DNA of 64,000 nt, from positions 2,453,001 to 2,517,000 of the forward strand of contig NZ_CP068047.1 in the NCBI RefSeq assembly GCF_016698645.1. The letters are read 5' to 3'. Position 1 is the stretch's first letter. Each line of letters begins with the position of its first letter. The translations under genes and the position numbers were made by a program. The notes below the pieces were generated by a model that was not told the DNA's origin, made no database searches, and was given only the letters and a program-made list of their open reading frames with translations. The stretch comes from Devosia oryziradicis. Its GTDB lineage: Bacteria > Pseudomonadota > Alphaproteobacteria > Rhizobiales > Devosiaceae. Below, piece after piece: positions 1-9,300 of this stretch.

Positions 1-31
1 CGTTGCAAAAGCGCTCGCAGGAAGCGTGGCA

Positions 32-1078
32 CTATGCGGGAACGCGCGCGCGGCTGCTGCGGCGTTTGTGGTTCAGGTATTCGGTCAGAGGTTTTTCCAC
101 CCACCAGTAGACCAAGAGCCCCACCGCAGCGCTAGCGGTTAAGCCAGCAACCGACAGGGTTGTCCACTGCAAGGCGCCAGTCAGCGGCAATTTTCGCCAC
201 ACCTGTGCAATCGCTGAGAGTGCAAGGCTATGGGACAAATAGAGCGAGTAAGAAGCGTCTCCCATGAGTTGGACAAAGCCCAGTCGAGGAACGCCACCAT
301 TCGCCTCCCAAAGCACCGCACCCAGCAGGATCAGCGCTGCGGGGACACCTAGCACAACGAAACGCCAAGGACTGATGATGGTGCCGTCCAGCGGCAGCGG
401 GAGACGCCACAGCAACAGAGCCATACCTAGGCCCAAGACTGCCGCACAGACCGTCCGTGATACGCGGATATGATCCGAGGCCACTGCGATCCCGATGCCA
501 AACAAGAATTCGACCAGCATCGATGACGTCCACACTTTCAAGATCGGCATACTGGGGTTCAGTAAAACACCCAGTACCACCAAGCCCAATATCGCCAGCG
601 AGATTGCAGCAAGCCTGCGGCTGATAGGGAGTACCAGCGTTGCGCCAAACAGGACGTAGAAGAACATTTCGAAATTCAGCGTCCAGCCCGGATTCAACAG
701 CGGTGTAATGGTGCCATCGGCAGGGCTAGTATACGGAAGGAACAAGTATGACGCGACCACATGGCCCACATCAAACTTTGTACTTTGCAACACGGACGGA
801 ATAGCCAGAGCAATTGCCACAATTACGCTGGTGAAGAGCCAGTACATCGGGACGATGCGGATAATTCGGCGGGTGTAGAAGTCGGCGGGGGTCCCAGGCT
901 TCGTTCCAGACGCCTTCCACATCACGAAGCCACTGATGGCAAAAAACAGATCCACGCCGGCCGCAAGAAAGCTAGGCCACCAGCCTTCATAACCCAGCCG
1001 GTCAACTTGCAAATGAAGATGGTAGACGACAATCGAGAGGGCGGCGACACCACGCAGATACTGCACGGACAAAAACAC
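32..1078 (-). CDS. Acyltransferase 3 (OafA/YrhL-type) membrane protein
   Basis: This 348-residue polytopic membrane protein belongs to the acyltransferase 3 family, whose members O-acylate surface sugars or lipids at the cytoplasmic membrane. The N-terminus reads QYLRGVAALSIVVYHL, containing the RG(V)AAL and YH features of the family; GVDLFFAISGFVMW follows near residue 42. About ten hydrophobic helices follow, and the C-terminus ends in a basic tail after WVEKPL, another family hallmark. The start codon is GTG, with GGAG about 11 bases upstream. It stands alone: no polysaccharide cluster is visible beside it, so the acceptor is unknown. Confidence 0.88.
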   Translation of the reverse strand: MFLSVQYLRGVAALSIVVYHLHLQVDRLGYEGWWPSFLAAGVDLFFAISGFVMWKASGTKPGTPADFYTRRIIRIVPMYWLFTSVIVAIALAIPSVLQSTKFDVGHVVASYLFLPYTSPADGTITPLLNPGWTLNFEMFFYVLFGATLVLPISRRLAAISLAILGLVVLGVLLNPSMPILKVWTSSMLVEFLFGIGIAVASDHIRVSRTVCAAVLGLGMALLLWRLPLPLDGTIISPWRFVVLGVPAALILLGAVLWEANGGVPRLGFVQLMGDASYSLYLSHSLALSAIAQVWRKLPLTGALQWTTLSVAGLTASAAVGLLVYWWVEKPLTEYLNHKRRSSRARVPA

Positions 1079-1537
1079 TGTGTGCTCGCTCCAAGACCTT
1101 GCCTTGATTGACTAAATATCACTCTGCGCAGCACAAAGCCAGCGTCGAGGCGTAACCATAGGTACTCTCGCTCGGTTGGTCAGACTGCACACATTCAAGA
1201 AGCGCCCCTACCGGGGCGGGCAGAAACTTGTCCTTCGTCATACGGTAGGTAGCGACCGACCTGTTCGCCTTGAAGGCCAGCCGGAGCTTCCAGATCGCGG
1301 TTTCGATGGTTCCGCGCATTCCGCGGCCGTGGAGGGATTTCAGCAACTTGGCAAGTGGTGCAGCCATGGGGCCTGATGGGGCGGGTCGGACAGGCACGCC
1401 AGCGACGGCCCTGCTACTCGACTTATGTCCCAGGACGGCTTGGTCTTCAACGGCTGCTACAGGTCAACACTGGCGCCATGGACGGCCCTCATGAACAAGC
1501 AAAGCGCAGGGGGCGCTGGCCCCCTGGCTTCATCCTG
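1079..1537. other. Gap without a confident gene
   Basis: About 460 bases between the acyltransferase and the DUF4142 gene. A minus-strand ORF at 1119-1397 (92 codons; internal ATG near 1367) encodes a basic, tryptophan-containing sequence that I do not recognise. It has no clear ribosome binding site, so I do not call it as a gene. No RNA gene, terminator or repeat stands out. Confidence 0.4.
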
Positions 1538-2068
1538 TTAGTGGCCGGCAAGCGCGTGCACATGTTCCTGGTGCTGCTTGAGCGTCGGCAGGGTCTTGGT
1601 GGCAAACGCCTTCAGCGGCCCCTCGGCACCGTCGGTCGAATAGCCCTCGAACAAGGCCACGGCCTCGTCATGCGCCTGGGCCTGCGCCTGGATATAGGCT
1701 GCATCGAACGCTTCGCCCTCGAGACCCTCCAGTTCATCCACGATCTGCTGGTGACGGTCATCCAGCGCGGTCGCTGGCGCGGCGCCCTCTTCCTCAGCCG
1801 CAGCGGTCATTTCCTGCGCCGCCTTTGTGTGATCGGCAATCATCTGGTCGGCAAAGGCCTTGACCTCTTCGCTGGTCGCCCGCTCCTTGGCCATTGTGCT
1901 GGTCTCGAGCTCAAACAGGTTGCTGACCGAAGCCATGGTGGCAAACTGGGCGGGATCGGTGGTTGAGGCAGCCGCGGCCGGTGCGGCAGTTGCGGAGCCA
2001 TTATCCTGGGCAAAGACTGGAGCCGCGATCATAAGCGCGGTCGTCAGCATGAGGGCACGAATTAACAT
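1538..2068 (-). CDS. DUF4142 exported protein
   Basis: The 176-residue product starts with a signal peptide (MLIRALMLTTALMIAAPVFA, cleavage expected before QDNG), a short Ala-rich linker, and then a helical DUF4142 domain with the typical pattern of lysine/glutamate helices (EVKAFADQMIADH). DUF4142 proteins are periplasmic, ferritin-like four-helix proteins of unclear function, often linked to stress. I chose the ATG at 2068 over the upstream in-frame ATG because GAGGAG lies directly ahead of it and the signal peptide begins there. It is a single gene, not in an operon with the downstream TetR gene. Confidence 0.82.
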   Translation of the reverse strand: MLIRALMLTTALMIAAPVFAQDNGSATAAPAAAASTTDPAQFATMASVSNLFELETSTMAKERATSEEVKAFADQMIADHTKAAQEMTAAAEEEGAAPATALDDRHQQIVDELEGLEGEAFDAAYIQAQAQAHDEAVALFEGYSTDGAEGPLKAFATKTLPTLKQHQEHVHALAGH

Positions 2069-2175
2069 TGCAATCTCCTCGATAGGGTGGGCAGTCCCAA
2101 TCGATGAAGGACATTTCCGATCCATCACGATCGCAGGTTACTTCCTTCGACCGATACGGATGAGGGCTGGCAACG

Positions 2176-2754
2176 TCAGGTCTTAGTCCGCAGCCCCGCC
2201 ATGATGGCCGAGATCACCCGATCCTTCTGGGCGTCGGTCGCGCCCGCCAGGCCCTGAATATGGAGGCCCTGGTCCAGCGTCTGCAGCATCTTGCCCAGGC
2301 CCGACACATTGCTGCCGGCCGCGATCTCGCCCCTTGCCAGTGCGTTGGCCAGGTTCCCGGCATAGAGCGCTTCGATTTCCTCGCTGGCGGCGAGCGCCTT
2401 GCCGTATGCAGCGTCTGGAACAGTGTCGCGCTGGGTCAGGGTGTTGATCATGAAGCAGCCGTAGTACTCGCTGCCATATTGGAGGGCGCGCAGCACCGCT
2501 TCGATATTGTCCAGCCCGAGCGGCTGGCGGGTGAGGATATCGCGGTACTGGGCCAGCAGGTAGCCCAAGAACCGCTCCAACGCGGCTTCGTAGAGCCCGG
2601 CCTTGCCGCCGAATTCCTTGTAGAGGCTGAAGCGGTTGAGCCCTGTGTGCTCCACCAGCGCTGCAAGATGGGCACCCTCATAGCCTAGCCGCCAGAACAG
2701 CGACATCGCCTTGTCCAGCACATCGCCGCGATCATAGCTCCTGGGTCGCGCCAT
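2176..2754 (-). CDS. TetR/AcrR family transcriptional regulator
   Basis: This 192-residue repressor has an N-terminal TetR-type helix-turn-helix within residues 1-55 (LFWRLGYEGAHLAALVEHTGLNRFSLYKEF) followed by an all-helical ligand-binding domain. The DNA-binding part resembles the YxaF/LmrA-like branch of TetR proteins. It is divergent from the aminoglycoside phosphotransferase/MFS operon, and the 86-base intergenic space carries an imperfect palindrome centred on GATC. It most likely represses itself and that operon; the inducer is unknown. Confidence 0.9.
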   Translation of the reverse strand: MARPRSYDRGDVLDKAMSLFWRLGYEGAHLAALVEHTGLNRFSLYKEFGGKAGLYEAALERFLGYLLAQYRDILTRQPLGLDNIEAVLRALQYGSEYYGCFMINTLTQRDTVPDAAYGKALAASEEIEALYAGNLANALARGEIAAGSNVSGLGKMLQTLDQGLHIQGLAGATDAQKDRVISAIMAGLRTKT

Positions 2755-2760
2755 CTATAA

Positions 2761-2829
2761 CAGACCGATCATTCTGAAACACATTGACCACGGGCTTGGC
2801 CGGGGTTATTCACCTATCGTTCTGAAACA
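2761..2829. promoter_or_regulatory. Candidate TetR operators between tetR and aph
   Basis: An imperfect 16-base palindrome CAGACCGATCATTCTG (2761-2776) lies just upstream of the TetR start. The 14-mer ATCATTCTGAAACA (2768-2781) recurs with one mismatch, ATCGTTCTGAAACA, at 2816-2829, about 12 bases ahead of the aph start. Two such copies, one beside each start codon, fit a shared operator of a divergent TetR pair. Binding is inferred. Confidence 0.5.
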
Positions 2830-2840
2830 GGAATCGCCGG

Positions 2841-3632
2841 ATGTCCACTTCTTTCACCGCTGGCCCTGCCCTGCCCGCACGGTTGGCGTCGCTGCTGGGT
2901 GAAGATCGGCAGGAGATCACCCTGGGTCGTTCCGGCGCGCTCGTCTGGCGGTTTGCCGGCAAGGAGGATAGCGAGGCGCTTTTCCTCAAGGCCGATGCGG
3001 TCGATCCGCTGAGCGAACTGCCAGGAGAGGCGGAGCGTCTCCGTTGGCTGGCCACGACCACTGTGGCGGGACCCCGGTTGCGCGCCAGTTTTGCCGAGAG
3101 CGGATACAACTGGCTGCTGATGACCGCCCTGCCCGGCACCGACCTGACTCACCTGGTCGAGCGGCCAGAGCAATTGCGTAACGTGCTGGCTACGGGTTTG
3201 CGGGCGTTGCACGCACTCGATCCATCCAGCTGCCCCTTTGATCGGCGGCTTGATGCCAAGCTGGCCTCGGGCGCTGCCAATCTTTTTGCCGGACGCGTCG
3301 ATGAAACCGATTTCGACGAGTCGCGCCTGGGCTGGACAGGCCACCAGGTGCTCGACTGGCTGCACGCCCACCGGCCGGCCGGCGAGGATCTCGTTGTCGC
3401 ACACGGCGATGCCAGCCTGCCCAATGTCATGGCGCAGGATGACGCCTTTGCCGGTGTCGTCGATTGCGGCCGCCTGGGGGTTGCCGACCGCTGGCAGGAC
3501 TTGGCCATCGCCTGTCGCAGCCTTATCTACAATTGCGGCCGGGAGCATGTGGCGCCCTTCCTCGACGCCTATGGCGCCGAGTGGGACGAGGAGCGCTACC
3601 GCTACTACTGCACGCTTGACGAGCTGTTCTGA
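2841..3632 (+). CDS. APH(3')-type aminoglycoside O-phosphotransferase
   Basis: The 263-residue protein has the full APH(3') kinase signature. There is a candidate ATP-contacting Lys50, the catalytic loop HGDASLPN (His188, Asp190), the metal-binding DCGRLGVADRWQD (Asp208), and the C-terminal LDELF that closes classical neomycin/kanamycin phosphotransferases. The family transfers phosphate from ATP to the 3'-hydroxyl of aminoglycosides, and the length matches. The stop overlaps the start of the MFS gene by one base (TGATG), so the two are translationally coupled. A divergent TetR gene suggests inducible control. Base composition is like the neighbourhood, so this looks like a resident chromosomal gene. 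The substrate range cannot be read from the sequence. Confidence 0.88.
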   Translation: MSTSFTAGPALPARLASLLGEDRQEITLGRSGALVWRFAGKEDSEALFLKADAVDPLSELPGEAERLRWLATTTVAGPRLRASFAESGYNWLLMTALPGTDLTHLVERPEQLRNVLATGLRALHALDPSSCPFDRRLDAKLASGAANLFAGRVDETDFDESRLGWTGHQVLDWLHAHRPAGEDLVVAHGDASLPNVMAQDDAFAGVVDCGRLGVADRWQDLAIACRSLIYNCGREHVAPFLDAYGAEWDEERYRYYCTLDELF

Positions 3633-4816
3633 TGGGCAGCCTGCGGCGTTTCCTGGCCGCCTACTACGCCTACGTGTTTCTGTTCGACTTCATGCTGGCC
3701 TATGCCGTTTACACGGCCCTGTTTGCGCTGGAGGGCATTTCGGTCGCCGAGATCGGTATGCTGCTGGCCTTCTGGTCTGCTTCAGCCATTGTCCTCGAAA
3801 TGCCCAGCGGCGCCCTCTCCGACCATTTCGACCGCAGGACCCTGCTGGTGGTGGCGCCGTTGCTCAAGGCGCTGACCTTCGTCTGCTGGGGCTTGGCGCA
3901 GGGGAAGTTCTGGCTCTATGGCCTGGGTTTCCTGTTCTGGAGCGCCGGCCAGGCGATGCAGTCGGGCACCCGCGAGGCCCTGCTTTATGAGCGCCTGGGG
4001 GCCGCCGGACGCGGCGACGAGTTCGACAAGGTGCTGGGGCGCGACAATGCCGCCGAGGGACTGGGCATCGGCGCGGGCGCATTGCTTGGCGGGTTGGTCG
4101 CCCAGTATGACATGGACTGGGCCATATGGCTGTCCATCCCGCCGCTGCTGCTGGGCGCCGCCCTCGCCCTTGGGCTGCGCGATGTCCGGCAGGCCCGGGT
4201 GACGGAAGCCGGCGACACGCCGATTACCTATCTCTCCCATTTCGCGGACGCGATCGGCGAGTTCCGCCGCCACGCCGATCTGCGCTTCGTCACCGTCTAT
4301 ATGTCTGTCGGGCTGATTGCTTTCGAACTGCTCGAGGAATTCGACCAGCTCTATTACCTTGCGGTGGCTGTGCCGATCTGGCTCTGGGGCGTGCTGGCCG
4401 GTGGCGTCGAGCTTGTCTATGCCTATGCCAGCGTCGCGGCGCATCGCCTGGCCGGCCGGCGCTGGCTGGCCTGGGCCCTGCCCTTGCTCGGTGGCGCGCT
4501 GTTGGTCGTCGCGGCGCTGGGCAACAGCCCCTGGTATGTGCTGGCGCTCGAGCTGGCCTATGTCGCCATTGCCCCGGTTGCGGTGCTCGCCGAGGCCCGC
4601 TTCCACCGCGTCATGGACGGAACCAGCCGTGCCACCACCACCTCGGCGCTGATCATGGCGGAAAACATCGTCGGCATTGGCGCGACCCTGCTGTTCGGCT
4701 TTCTCGCCGATCGGCTCGGCATCCTCCCCGCCTATGGCTGGGCGGGCCTTGCCATGGTGCCCGTCGCGCTCTGGGTATGGTCTGGCCACCGCCGCGGCAT
4801 GCGTGCCATCGACTAG
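3632..4816 (+). CDS. MFS transporter, second gene of the TetR/aph operon
   Basis: This 394-residue protein has about 12 hydrophobic helices. The cytoplasmic loop after the second helix reads GALSDHFDRRT, the MFS motif A (G-x-L-x-D-x-x-x-R-R). It begins within the stop codon of the phosphotransferase gene. MFS proteins of this size are usually proton antiporters for drugs or small metabolites. The pairing with an aminoglycoside-type kinase and a TetR regulator suggests efflux of a toxic compound, but the substrate is not known. Confidence 0.88.
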   Translation: MGSLRRFLAAYYAYVFLFDFMLAYAVYTALFALEGISVAEIGMLLAFWSASAIVLEMPSGALSDHFDRRTLLVVAPLLKALTFVCWGLAQGKFWLYGLGFLFWSAGQAMQSGTREALLYERLGAAGRGDEFDKVLGRDNAAEGLGIGAGALLGGLVAQYDMDWAIWLSIPPLLLGAALALGLRDVRQARVTEAGDTPITYLSHFADAIGEFRRHADLRFVTVYMSVGLIAFELLEEFDQLYYLAVAVPIWLWGVLAGGVELVYAYASVAAHRLAGRRWLAWALPLLGGALLVVAALGNSPWYVLALELAYVAIAPVAVLAEARFHRVMDGTSRATTTSALIMAENIVGIGATLLFGFLADRLGILPAYGWAGLAMVPVALWVWSGHRRGMRAID

Positions 4817-5273
4817 GCCTGGTGCCCGGCTGTCAAATCCACAGGGGGCCACAATCGGGCCAAAATTTCTGCGCTTGACACCTTTTGGTGCAACCGATTC
4901 TGGCAATTTGGCGCATGGTGAACGCTCGATTAATGCGCATCGGCAATCGACGATCATCAAGGATTCTCGCGGCCTTAGCGGCAGTTTCTCGGCTCGCATA
5001 AGCCCGGTTCAACCGCTGCCTGAAGCGGGGTAAAACTTGTCCGGCAAGGCTCGGTTTTCCTTGCAGTTTGTCCCCACAATTCACATATTAGGCCTACTAG
5101 TGGTTGTCGTGATGACCACCCCCACCACTAGAACTTGTGATTTCTGGCGTTGACGCGTCATCTGAATCGGCAGAGTGTTTTCGACGGCCCACAGCACTCC
5201 CTGTTGCGGGCAAGTCCTCGGCAAGAGCGCTGGCACATAGACCGGCGCGACACTGGGGCACAGGCAAGATTTT
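4817..5273. other. Non-coding region upstream of nrdJ
   Basis: About 460 bases without a supportable gene; the minus-strand frames that run through it are shadows extending from nrdJ. It contains an 8-bp inverted repeat, CTAGTGGT (5097-5104) and ACCACTAG (5124-5131), and a TTGACA hexamer at 4875-4880 without a matching -10. No perfect NrdR box was found. It probably holds the nrdJ promoter and the first part of its leader. Confidence 0.45.
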
Positions 5274-5361
5274 GAGCCCGCAACCCGGGCTCGGTTGGTG
5301 AGCGTCAACACAGATTTGGATGAGAAGCCGTCCGTCGGCTCGCGGGTACTGCTGTGCCCGC
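5274..5361 (+). promoter_or_regulatory. Structured leader of nrdJ (two GC hairpins, B12-box-like)
   Basis: Two strong hairpins precede the nrdJ start: GAGCCCG (5274-5280) with CGGGCTC (5286-5292), and GCGGG (5342-5346) with CCCGC (5357-5361). The first overlaps AGCCCGCAACCCGGGC (5275-5290), which by my count matches 13 of 16 positions of the cobalamin-riboswitch B12 box AGYCMGRARACCKGCC. The rest of the riboswitch core is not clearly recognisable, so this is a candidate control region only. Confidence 0.3.
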
Positions 5362-5384
5362 CATATTGGGGAATACACACGACT

Positions 5385-8300
5385 ATGCGCATTGAACGTC
5401 GCTTTACGACCGCCAACCAGGATCGCTACGCGTCGATCGAATTCCGCTCGGCCACGAGCGAGATTCGTAACCCCGATGGGTCGGTGGTGTTCAAGCTCGA
5501 GAATATCGCCATCCCCGCCGGCTGGTCGCAGGTCGCCGCCGACATCATCGCGCAGAAGTATTTCCGCAAGGCCGGCGTCGCCAAGGTCCTCAAGAAGGTA
5601 GAAGAAAATTCCGTGCCGTCCTGGCTGTGGCGCTCCGTCCCCGACGAAGCTGCGCTCGCCAAGCTGCCCGAAGCCGAGCGTTATGGCTCGGAGATGGATT
5701 CCCGCCAGGTCTTCGATCGCCTGGCCGGCACTTGGACCTATTGGGGCTGGAAGGGCGGCTATTTCGCCTCCGAGGAAGATGCCCTCGCCTTCCGCGACGA
5801 ACTGGCCTTCATGCTCGCCACGCAACGCGTTGCCCCCAATAGCCCGCAATGGTTCAACACCGGCCTGCACTGGGCCTACGGCATCGATGGCCCCGGCCAG
5901 GGGCACTTCTATGTCGACCCCTTCACCCACAAGCTCGTTTCGTCCAAGTCGAGCTACGAGCATCCGCAGCCGCATGCCTGCTTCATCCAGTCGGTCAATG
6001 ACGACCTGGTCAACGAAAACGGCATCATGGACCTCTGGGTCCGCGAGGCGCGCCTGTTCAAGTACGGCTCGGGCACCGGCACCAATTTCTCGGCGCTGCG
6101 CGGCGCCGGCGAAAAGCTCTCGGGCGGCGGCAAGTCGTCCGGCCTGATGAGCTTCCTCAAGATCGGCGATCGCGCGGCCGGCGCCATCAAGTCGGGCGGC
6201 ACCACCCGCCGCGCCGCCAAGATGGTCGTGCTCGATATCGATCACCCGGACGTCGAGGAATACATCAACTGGAAGGTCAAGGAGGAGCAGAAGGTCGCCG
6301 CCCTCGTGACCGGCTCCAAGGTCGTCAGCAAGCATCTCAAGGCCATCATGAAGGCCGCCGTGAACTGCGAAGGTTCGGGCGACGACTGCTTCGACGTGGC
6401 CAAGAACCCCGCCCTCAAGCGCGAAGTCCGCGCCGCCAAGAAGGCGCTGGTGCCGGAAAACTACATCTTCCGCGTCATCCAGTTCGCCAAGCAGGGCTAT
6501 ACCGATATCGAATTCCCGGTCTACGACACCGATTGGGACAGCGAAGCCTACCTCACCGTTTCCGGCCAGAATTCCAACAATTCCGTCCGCGTCACCGATG
6601 ACTTCCTGCGCGCCGTCGAAGGCGATGGCGACTGGCAGCTCAAGGCCCGCCAGTCCGGCAAGGTCACCAAGACCCTCAAGGCCCGCGATCTGTGGGAACA
6701 GGTCGGCTATGCCGCCTGGGCCTCGGCCGACCCTGGTATCCAGTATCACACCACCATCAACGAGTGGCACACCAGCCCGGAAGCCGGTCCGATCAATGCA
6801 TCGAACCCGTGCTCGGAATACATGTTCCTCGACGACACCGCCTGCAACCTGGCCTCGGTGAACTTGCTGCCCTACCGTAACCAGGACGGCACTTTCGACA
6901 CCGCCGCCTACGAGCACACCGTCCGCCTCTGGACCATCGTGCTCGAAATCTCGGTGATGATGGCCCAGTTCCCCTCGCGCGCCATTGCCGAACGCTCGTT
7001 CGAATACCGCACGCTGGGCATCGGCTACGCCAATATCGGCGGCCTGCTGATGACCTCGGGCATCCCCTATGACTCCGCCGAAGGCCGCGCCATTGCCGGC
7101 GCCGTCACGGCCATCATGACCGGCGTTTCCTACGCCACCTCGGCCGAAATGGCCAAGGAGCTCGGCGCCTTCAAGGACTACAAGCGCAACGCCAAGCACA
7201 TGCTGCGCGTCATCCGCAACCACCGCAACGCCGCCCATGGCAATGCCACCGGCTACGAAGCCCTCAGCATCAATCCGGTCCCGCTCGACCACGGCAACAT
7301 CAAGGACGCTGCTCTATCCGAGCGCGCCAAGGCCGCCTGGGACAATGCCCTGGCGCTGGGCGAGAAGCATGGCTACCGCAATGCCCAGGTCTCGGTGATC
7401 GCCCCGACCGGCACGATCGGCCTGGTCATGGATTGCGACACCACCGGCATCGAGCCCGATTTCGCCTTGGTGAAGTTCAAGAAGCTGGCAGGCGGAGGCT
7501 ACTTCAAGATCATCAACCGCGCCGTGCCCCCGGCCCTGCGCACCCTCGGCTATTCGGAATCCCAGATCGCCGAGATGGAGGCCTATGCGGTCGGCCATGG
7601 CAACCTCAACCAGGCGCCGGGCGTGAACCCGTCGACGCTCCGCGCCAAGGGCTTCACCGATGACAAGATCGAGGCGCTGAACAAGGCCCTGGTCTCGGCC
7701 TTCGACATCAAGTTCGTCTTCAACCAGTGGACCTTGGGCGTCGATTTCCTCAAGTCGCTCGGCGTCACCGACGAGCAGATGAACGACTTCTCCTTCGAGC
7801 TGCTGCCCTTCCTGGGCTTCTCGAAGAAGGACATCGAGGCCGCCAATCTCCACGTCGTCGGCGCCATGACGCTCGAGGGTGCCCCGCACCTCAAGGCCGA
7901 GCATCTGCCGGTCTTCGATTGCGCCACGCCTTGCGGCAAGATCGGCAAGCGCTACCTCTCGGTCGAGTCGCACATCCTGATGATGGCTGCCGCCCAGCCC
8001 TTCATCTCGGGCGCCATCTCCAAGACCATCAACATGCCCAACGACGCCACCGTCGAAGAGGCCAAGGAAGCCTACATGCTGAGCTGGCGCCTGGCCCTCA
8101 AGGCCAATGCGCTCTATCGCGACGGCTCCAAGCTCAGCCAGCCGCTGAATTCCTCGGTCCTGGCAGCCGCCGACGAGGATGACGAGGAAGACGCCGTCGA
8201 AGATCTGGTCTCGATGAACGCCGCCGCCCGCGTGCCGGTCATCGCCGAAAAGATCGTCGAGCGCATCATCGAGCGCGAAGTCGAAGTCCGCTCGCGCGAA

Positions 8301-9107
8301 AAGATGCCCGATCGCCGCAAGGGTTATACCCAGAAGGCCGTCGTGGGCGGCCACAAGGTCTATGTCCGCACCGGTGAATATGACGATGGCCGCCTCGGCG
8401 AGATCTTCATCGACATGCACAAGGAAGGCGCCGCCTTCCGCGCCATGATGAACAACTTCGCCATCGCCATTTCGCTGGGCCTGCAATATGGCGTGCCGCT
8501 GGACGAATATGTGGAGGCCTTCACCTTCACCCGCTTCGAGCCGGCCGGCATGGTCATGGGCAATGATCGGATCAAGTCGGCGACCTCGATCCTCGACTAC
8601 GTGTTCCGCGAACTGGCCGTCTCCTATCTCGATCGGGACGACCTGGCCCACGTCAATCCCGATAGCCCGACTTCGCTCGGCAAGGGCGTTGCCGAGGAGA
8701 AGGGTGCGCGCGGCCCCGCCGCGACCGCCCCTGCCCCGGTGCCCGCCGAGCGCTTTGTCTCCCGCGGCATGACCCGCGGCCGCGTGGCCAACAAGAACCT
8801 GATGATCGTCTCGGGCGACAATCAGTTCACGCCGACCCAGGCCATGCAGACCTCAACCGTGACGGCCCTGCGCTCCGCAACGGCCCTCAAGCAGGACACC
8901 CAGCTCGCCCCGGCAGCTTTTGCCCCGGCCGAACTGAACCCCATCCCGAACCCGCCGACCCAAAAGGACGCGGGCCTGCTGCGGGCCGAGGCCCAGATGA
9001 AGGGCTATACGGGCGACCAGTGCACCGAGTGCCACAACTTCACCATGGTGCGGAACGGCACGTGCCTGAAGTGCGATACCTGCGGGACGACGACTGGTTG
9101 TAGTTGA
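5385..9107 (+). CDS. nrdJ: Vitamin B12-dependent (class II) ribonucleoside-diphosphate reductase
   Basis: This 1240-residue enzyme uses adenosylcobalamin to generate a thiyl radical and reduce ribonucleotides to deoxyribonucleotides. Visible are NPCSEYMF near residue 474, ACNLASVNL near 486, [13 protein letters not shown] in the second half of the barrel, and a C-terminal cysteine-rich tail (QCTECHNF near residue 1212, then CLKCDTCG). The tail provides the reductant cysteines and probably a zinc site. Length and tail match the long alphaproteobacterial NrdJ form. I start at ATG 5385 (MRIERRFTT), the usual NrdJ beginning; an in-frame TTG at 5295 would add 30 unrelated residues. It is monocistronic, with its own terminator. 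No class I nrdAB genes lie in the window. Confidence 0.96.
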   Translation: MRIERRFTTANQDRYASIEFRSATSEIRNPDGSVVFKLENIAIPAGWSQVAADIIAQKYFRKAGVAKVLKKVEENSVPSWLWRSVPDEAALAKLPEAERYGSEMDSRQVFDRLAGTWTYWGWKGGYFASEEDALAFRDELAFMLATQRVAPNSPQWFNTGLHWAYGIDGPGQGHFYVDPFTHKLVSSKSSYEHPQPHACFIQSVNDDLVNENGIMDLWVREARLFKYGSGTGTNFSALRGAGEKLSGGGKSSGLMSFLKIGDRAAGAIKSGGTTRRAAKMVVLDIDHPDVEEYINWKVKEEQKVAALVTGSKVVSKHLKAIMKAAVNCEGSGDDCFDVAKNPALKREVRAAKKALVPENYIFRVIQFAKQGYTDIEFPVYDTDWDSEAYLTVSGQNSNNSVRVTDDFLRAVEGDGDWQLKARQSGKVTKTLKARDLWEQVGYAAWASADPGIQYHTTINEWHTSPEAGPINASNPCSEYMFLDDTACNLASVNLLPYRNQDGTFDTAAYEHTVRLWTIVLEISVMMAQFPSRAIAERSFEYRTLGIGYANIGGLLMTSGIPYDSAEGRAIAGAVTAIMTGVSYATSAEMAKELGAFKDYKRNAKHMLRVIRNHRNAAHGNATGYEALSINPVPLDHGNIKDAALSERAKAAWDNALALGEKHGYRNAQVSVIAPTGTIGLVMDCDTTGIEPDFALVKFKKLAGGGYFKIINRAVPPALRTLGYSESQIAEMEAYAVGHGNLNQAPGVNPSTLRAKGFTDDKIEALNKALVSAFDIKFVFNQWTLGVDFLKSLGVTDEQMNDFSFELLPFLGFSKKDIEAANLHVVGAMTLEGAPHLKAEHLPVFDCATPCGKIGKRYLSVESHILMMAAAQPFISGAISKTINMPNDATVEEAKEAYMLSWRLALKANALYRDGSKLSQPLNSSVLAAADEDDEEDAVEDLVSMNAAARVPVIAEKIVERIIEREVEVRSREKMPDRRKGYTQKAVVGGHKVYVRTGEYDDGRLGEIFIDMHKEGAAFRAMMNNFAIAISLGLQYGVPLDEYVEAFTFTRFEPAGMVMGNDRIKSATSILDYVFRELAVSYLDRDDLAHVNPDSPTSLGKGVAEEKGARGPAATAPAPVPAERFVSRGMTRGRVANKNLMIVSGDNQFTPTQAMQTSTVTALRSATALKQDTQLAPAAFAPAELNPIPNPPTQKDAGLLRAEAQMKGYTGDQCTECHNFTMVRNGTCLKCDTCGTTTGCS

Positions 9108-9151
9108 GACGCGGGGCATCGTCGCCACCCCCCACTCTCTTGAGCGTTGCT

Positions 9152-9185
9152 AAAAAGGCCCAACCTTTAAGGTTGGGCCTTTTTT
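9152..9185 (+). terminator. Rho-independent terminator of nrdJ
   Basis: A perfect inverted repeat AAGGCCCAACCTT (9155-9167) / AAGGTTGGGCCTT (9169-9181) is followed by a T-run and preceded by an A-run. It therefore looks bidirectional, and it cleanly separates nrdJ from the accessory cassette downstream. Confidence 0.93.
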
Positions 9186-9300
9186 GTGTCACTCCAACCG
9201 CCTATCTCGCCATCGTCAGCACAAGACCAAATTGTCCACGAACACCAAAGGATTGTTAAGATGGCGAGAAGTATTCTAGGGTGGTGTCGGGGGATTCCAA

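Noticed and set aside
4871..4905. Sigma-70 promoter with TTGACA at 4875-4880
   Set aside because: No TATAAT-like sequence lies 16-18 bases downstream, and the site is 500 bases from the nrdJ start.
3782..4999. Minus-strand frame of about 405 codons opposite the MFS gene
   Set aside because: Low-complexity Gly/Arg/Gln composition typical of an antisense shadow, and it overlaps a clear 12-helix transporter.
5040..5140. NrdR box upstream of nrdJ
   Set aside because: CCACAATTCACATATT has only partial likeness to the 16-base NrdR consensus and no second copy, so it is not called.
5097..7292. Long minus-strand open frame (about 730 codons) opposite nrdJ
   Set aside because: It is antisense to a highly conserved gene, is rich in Gly/Ala/Val/Asp from mirrored codons and contains no recognisable domain.
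7314..8651. Minus-strand frame of about 445 codons opposite nrdJ
   Set aside because: Same shadow composition, no motif, no ribosome binding site; nrdJ on the other strand is certain.
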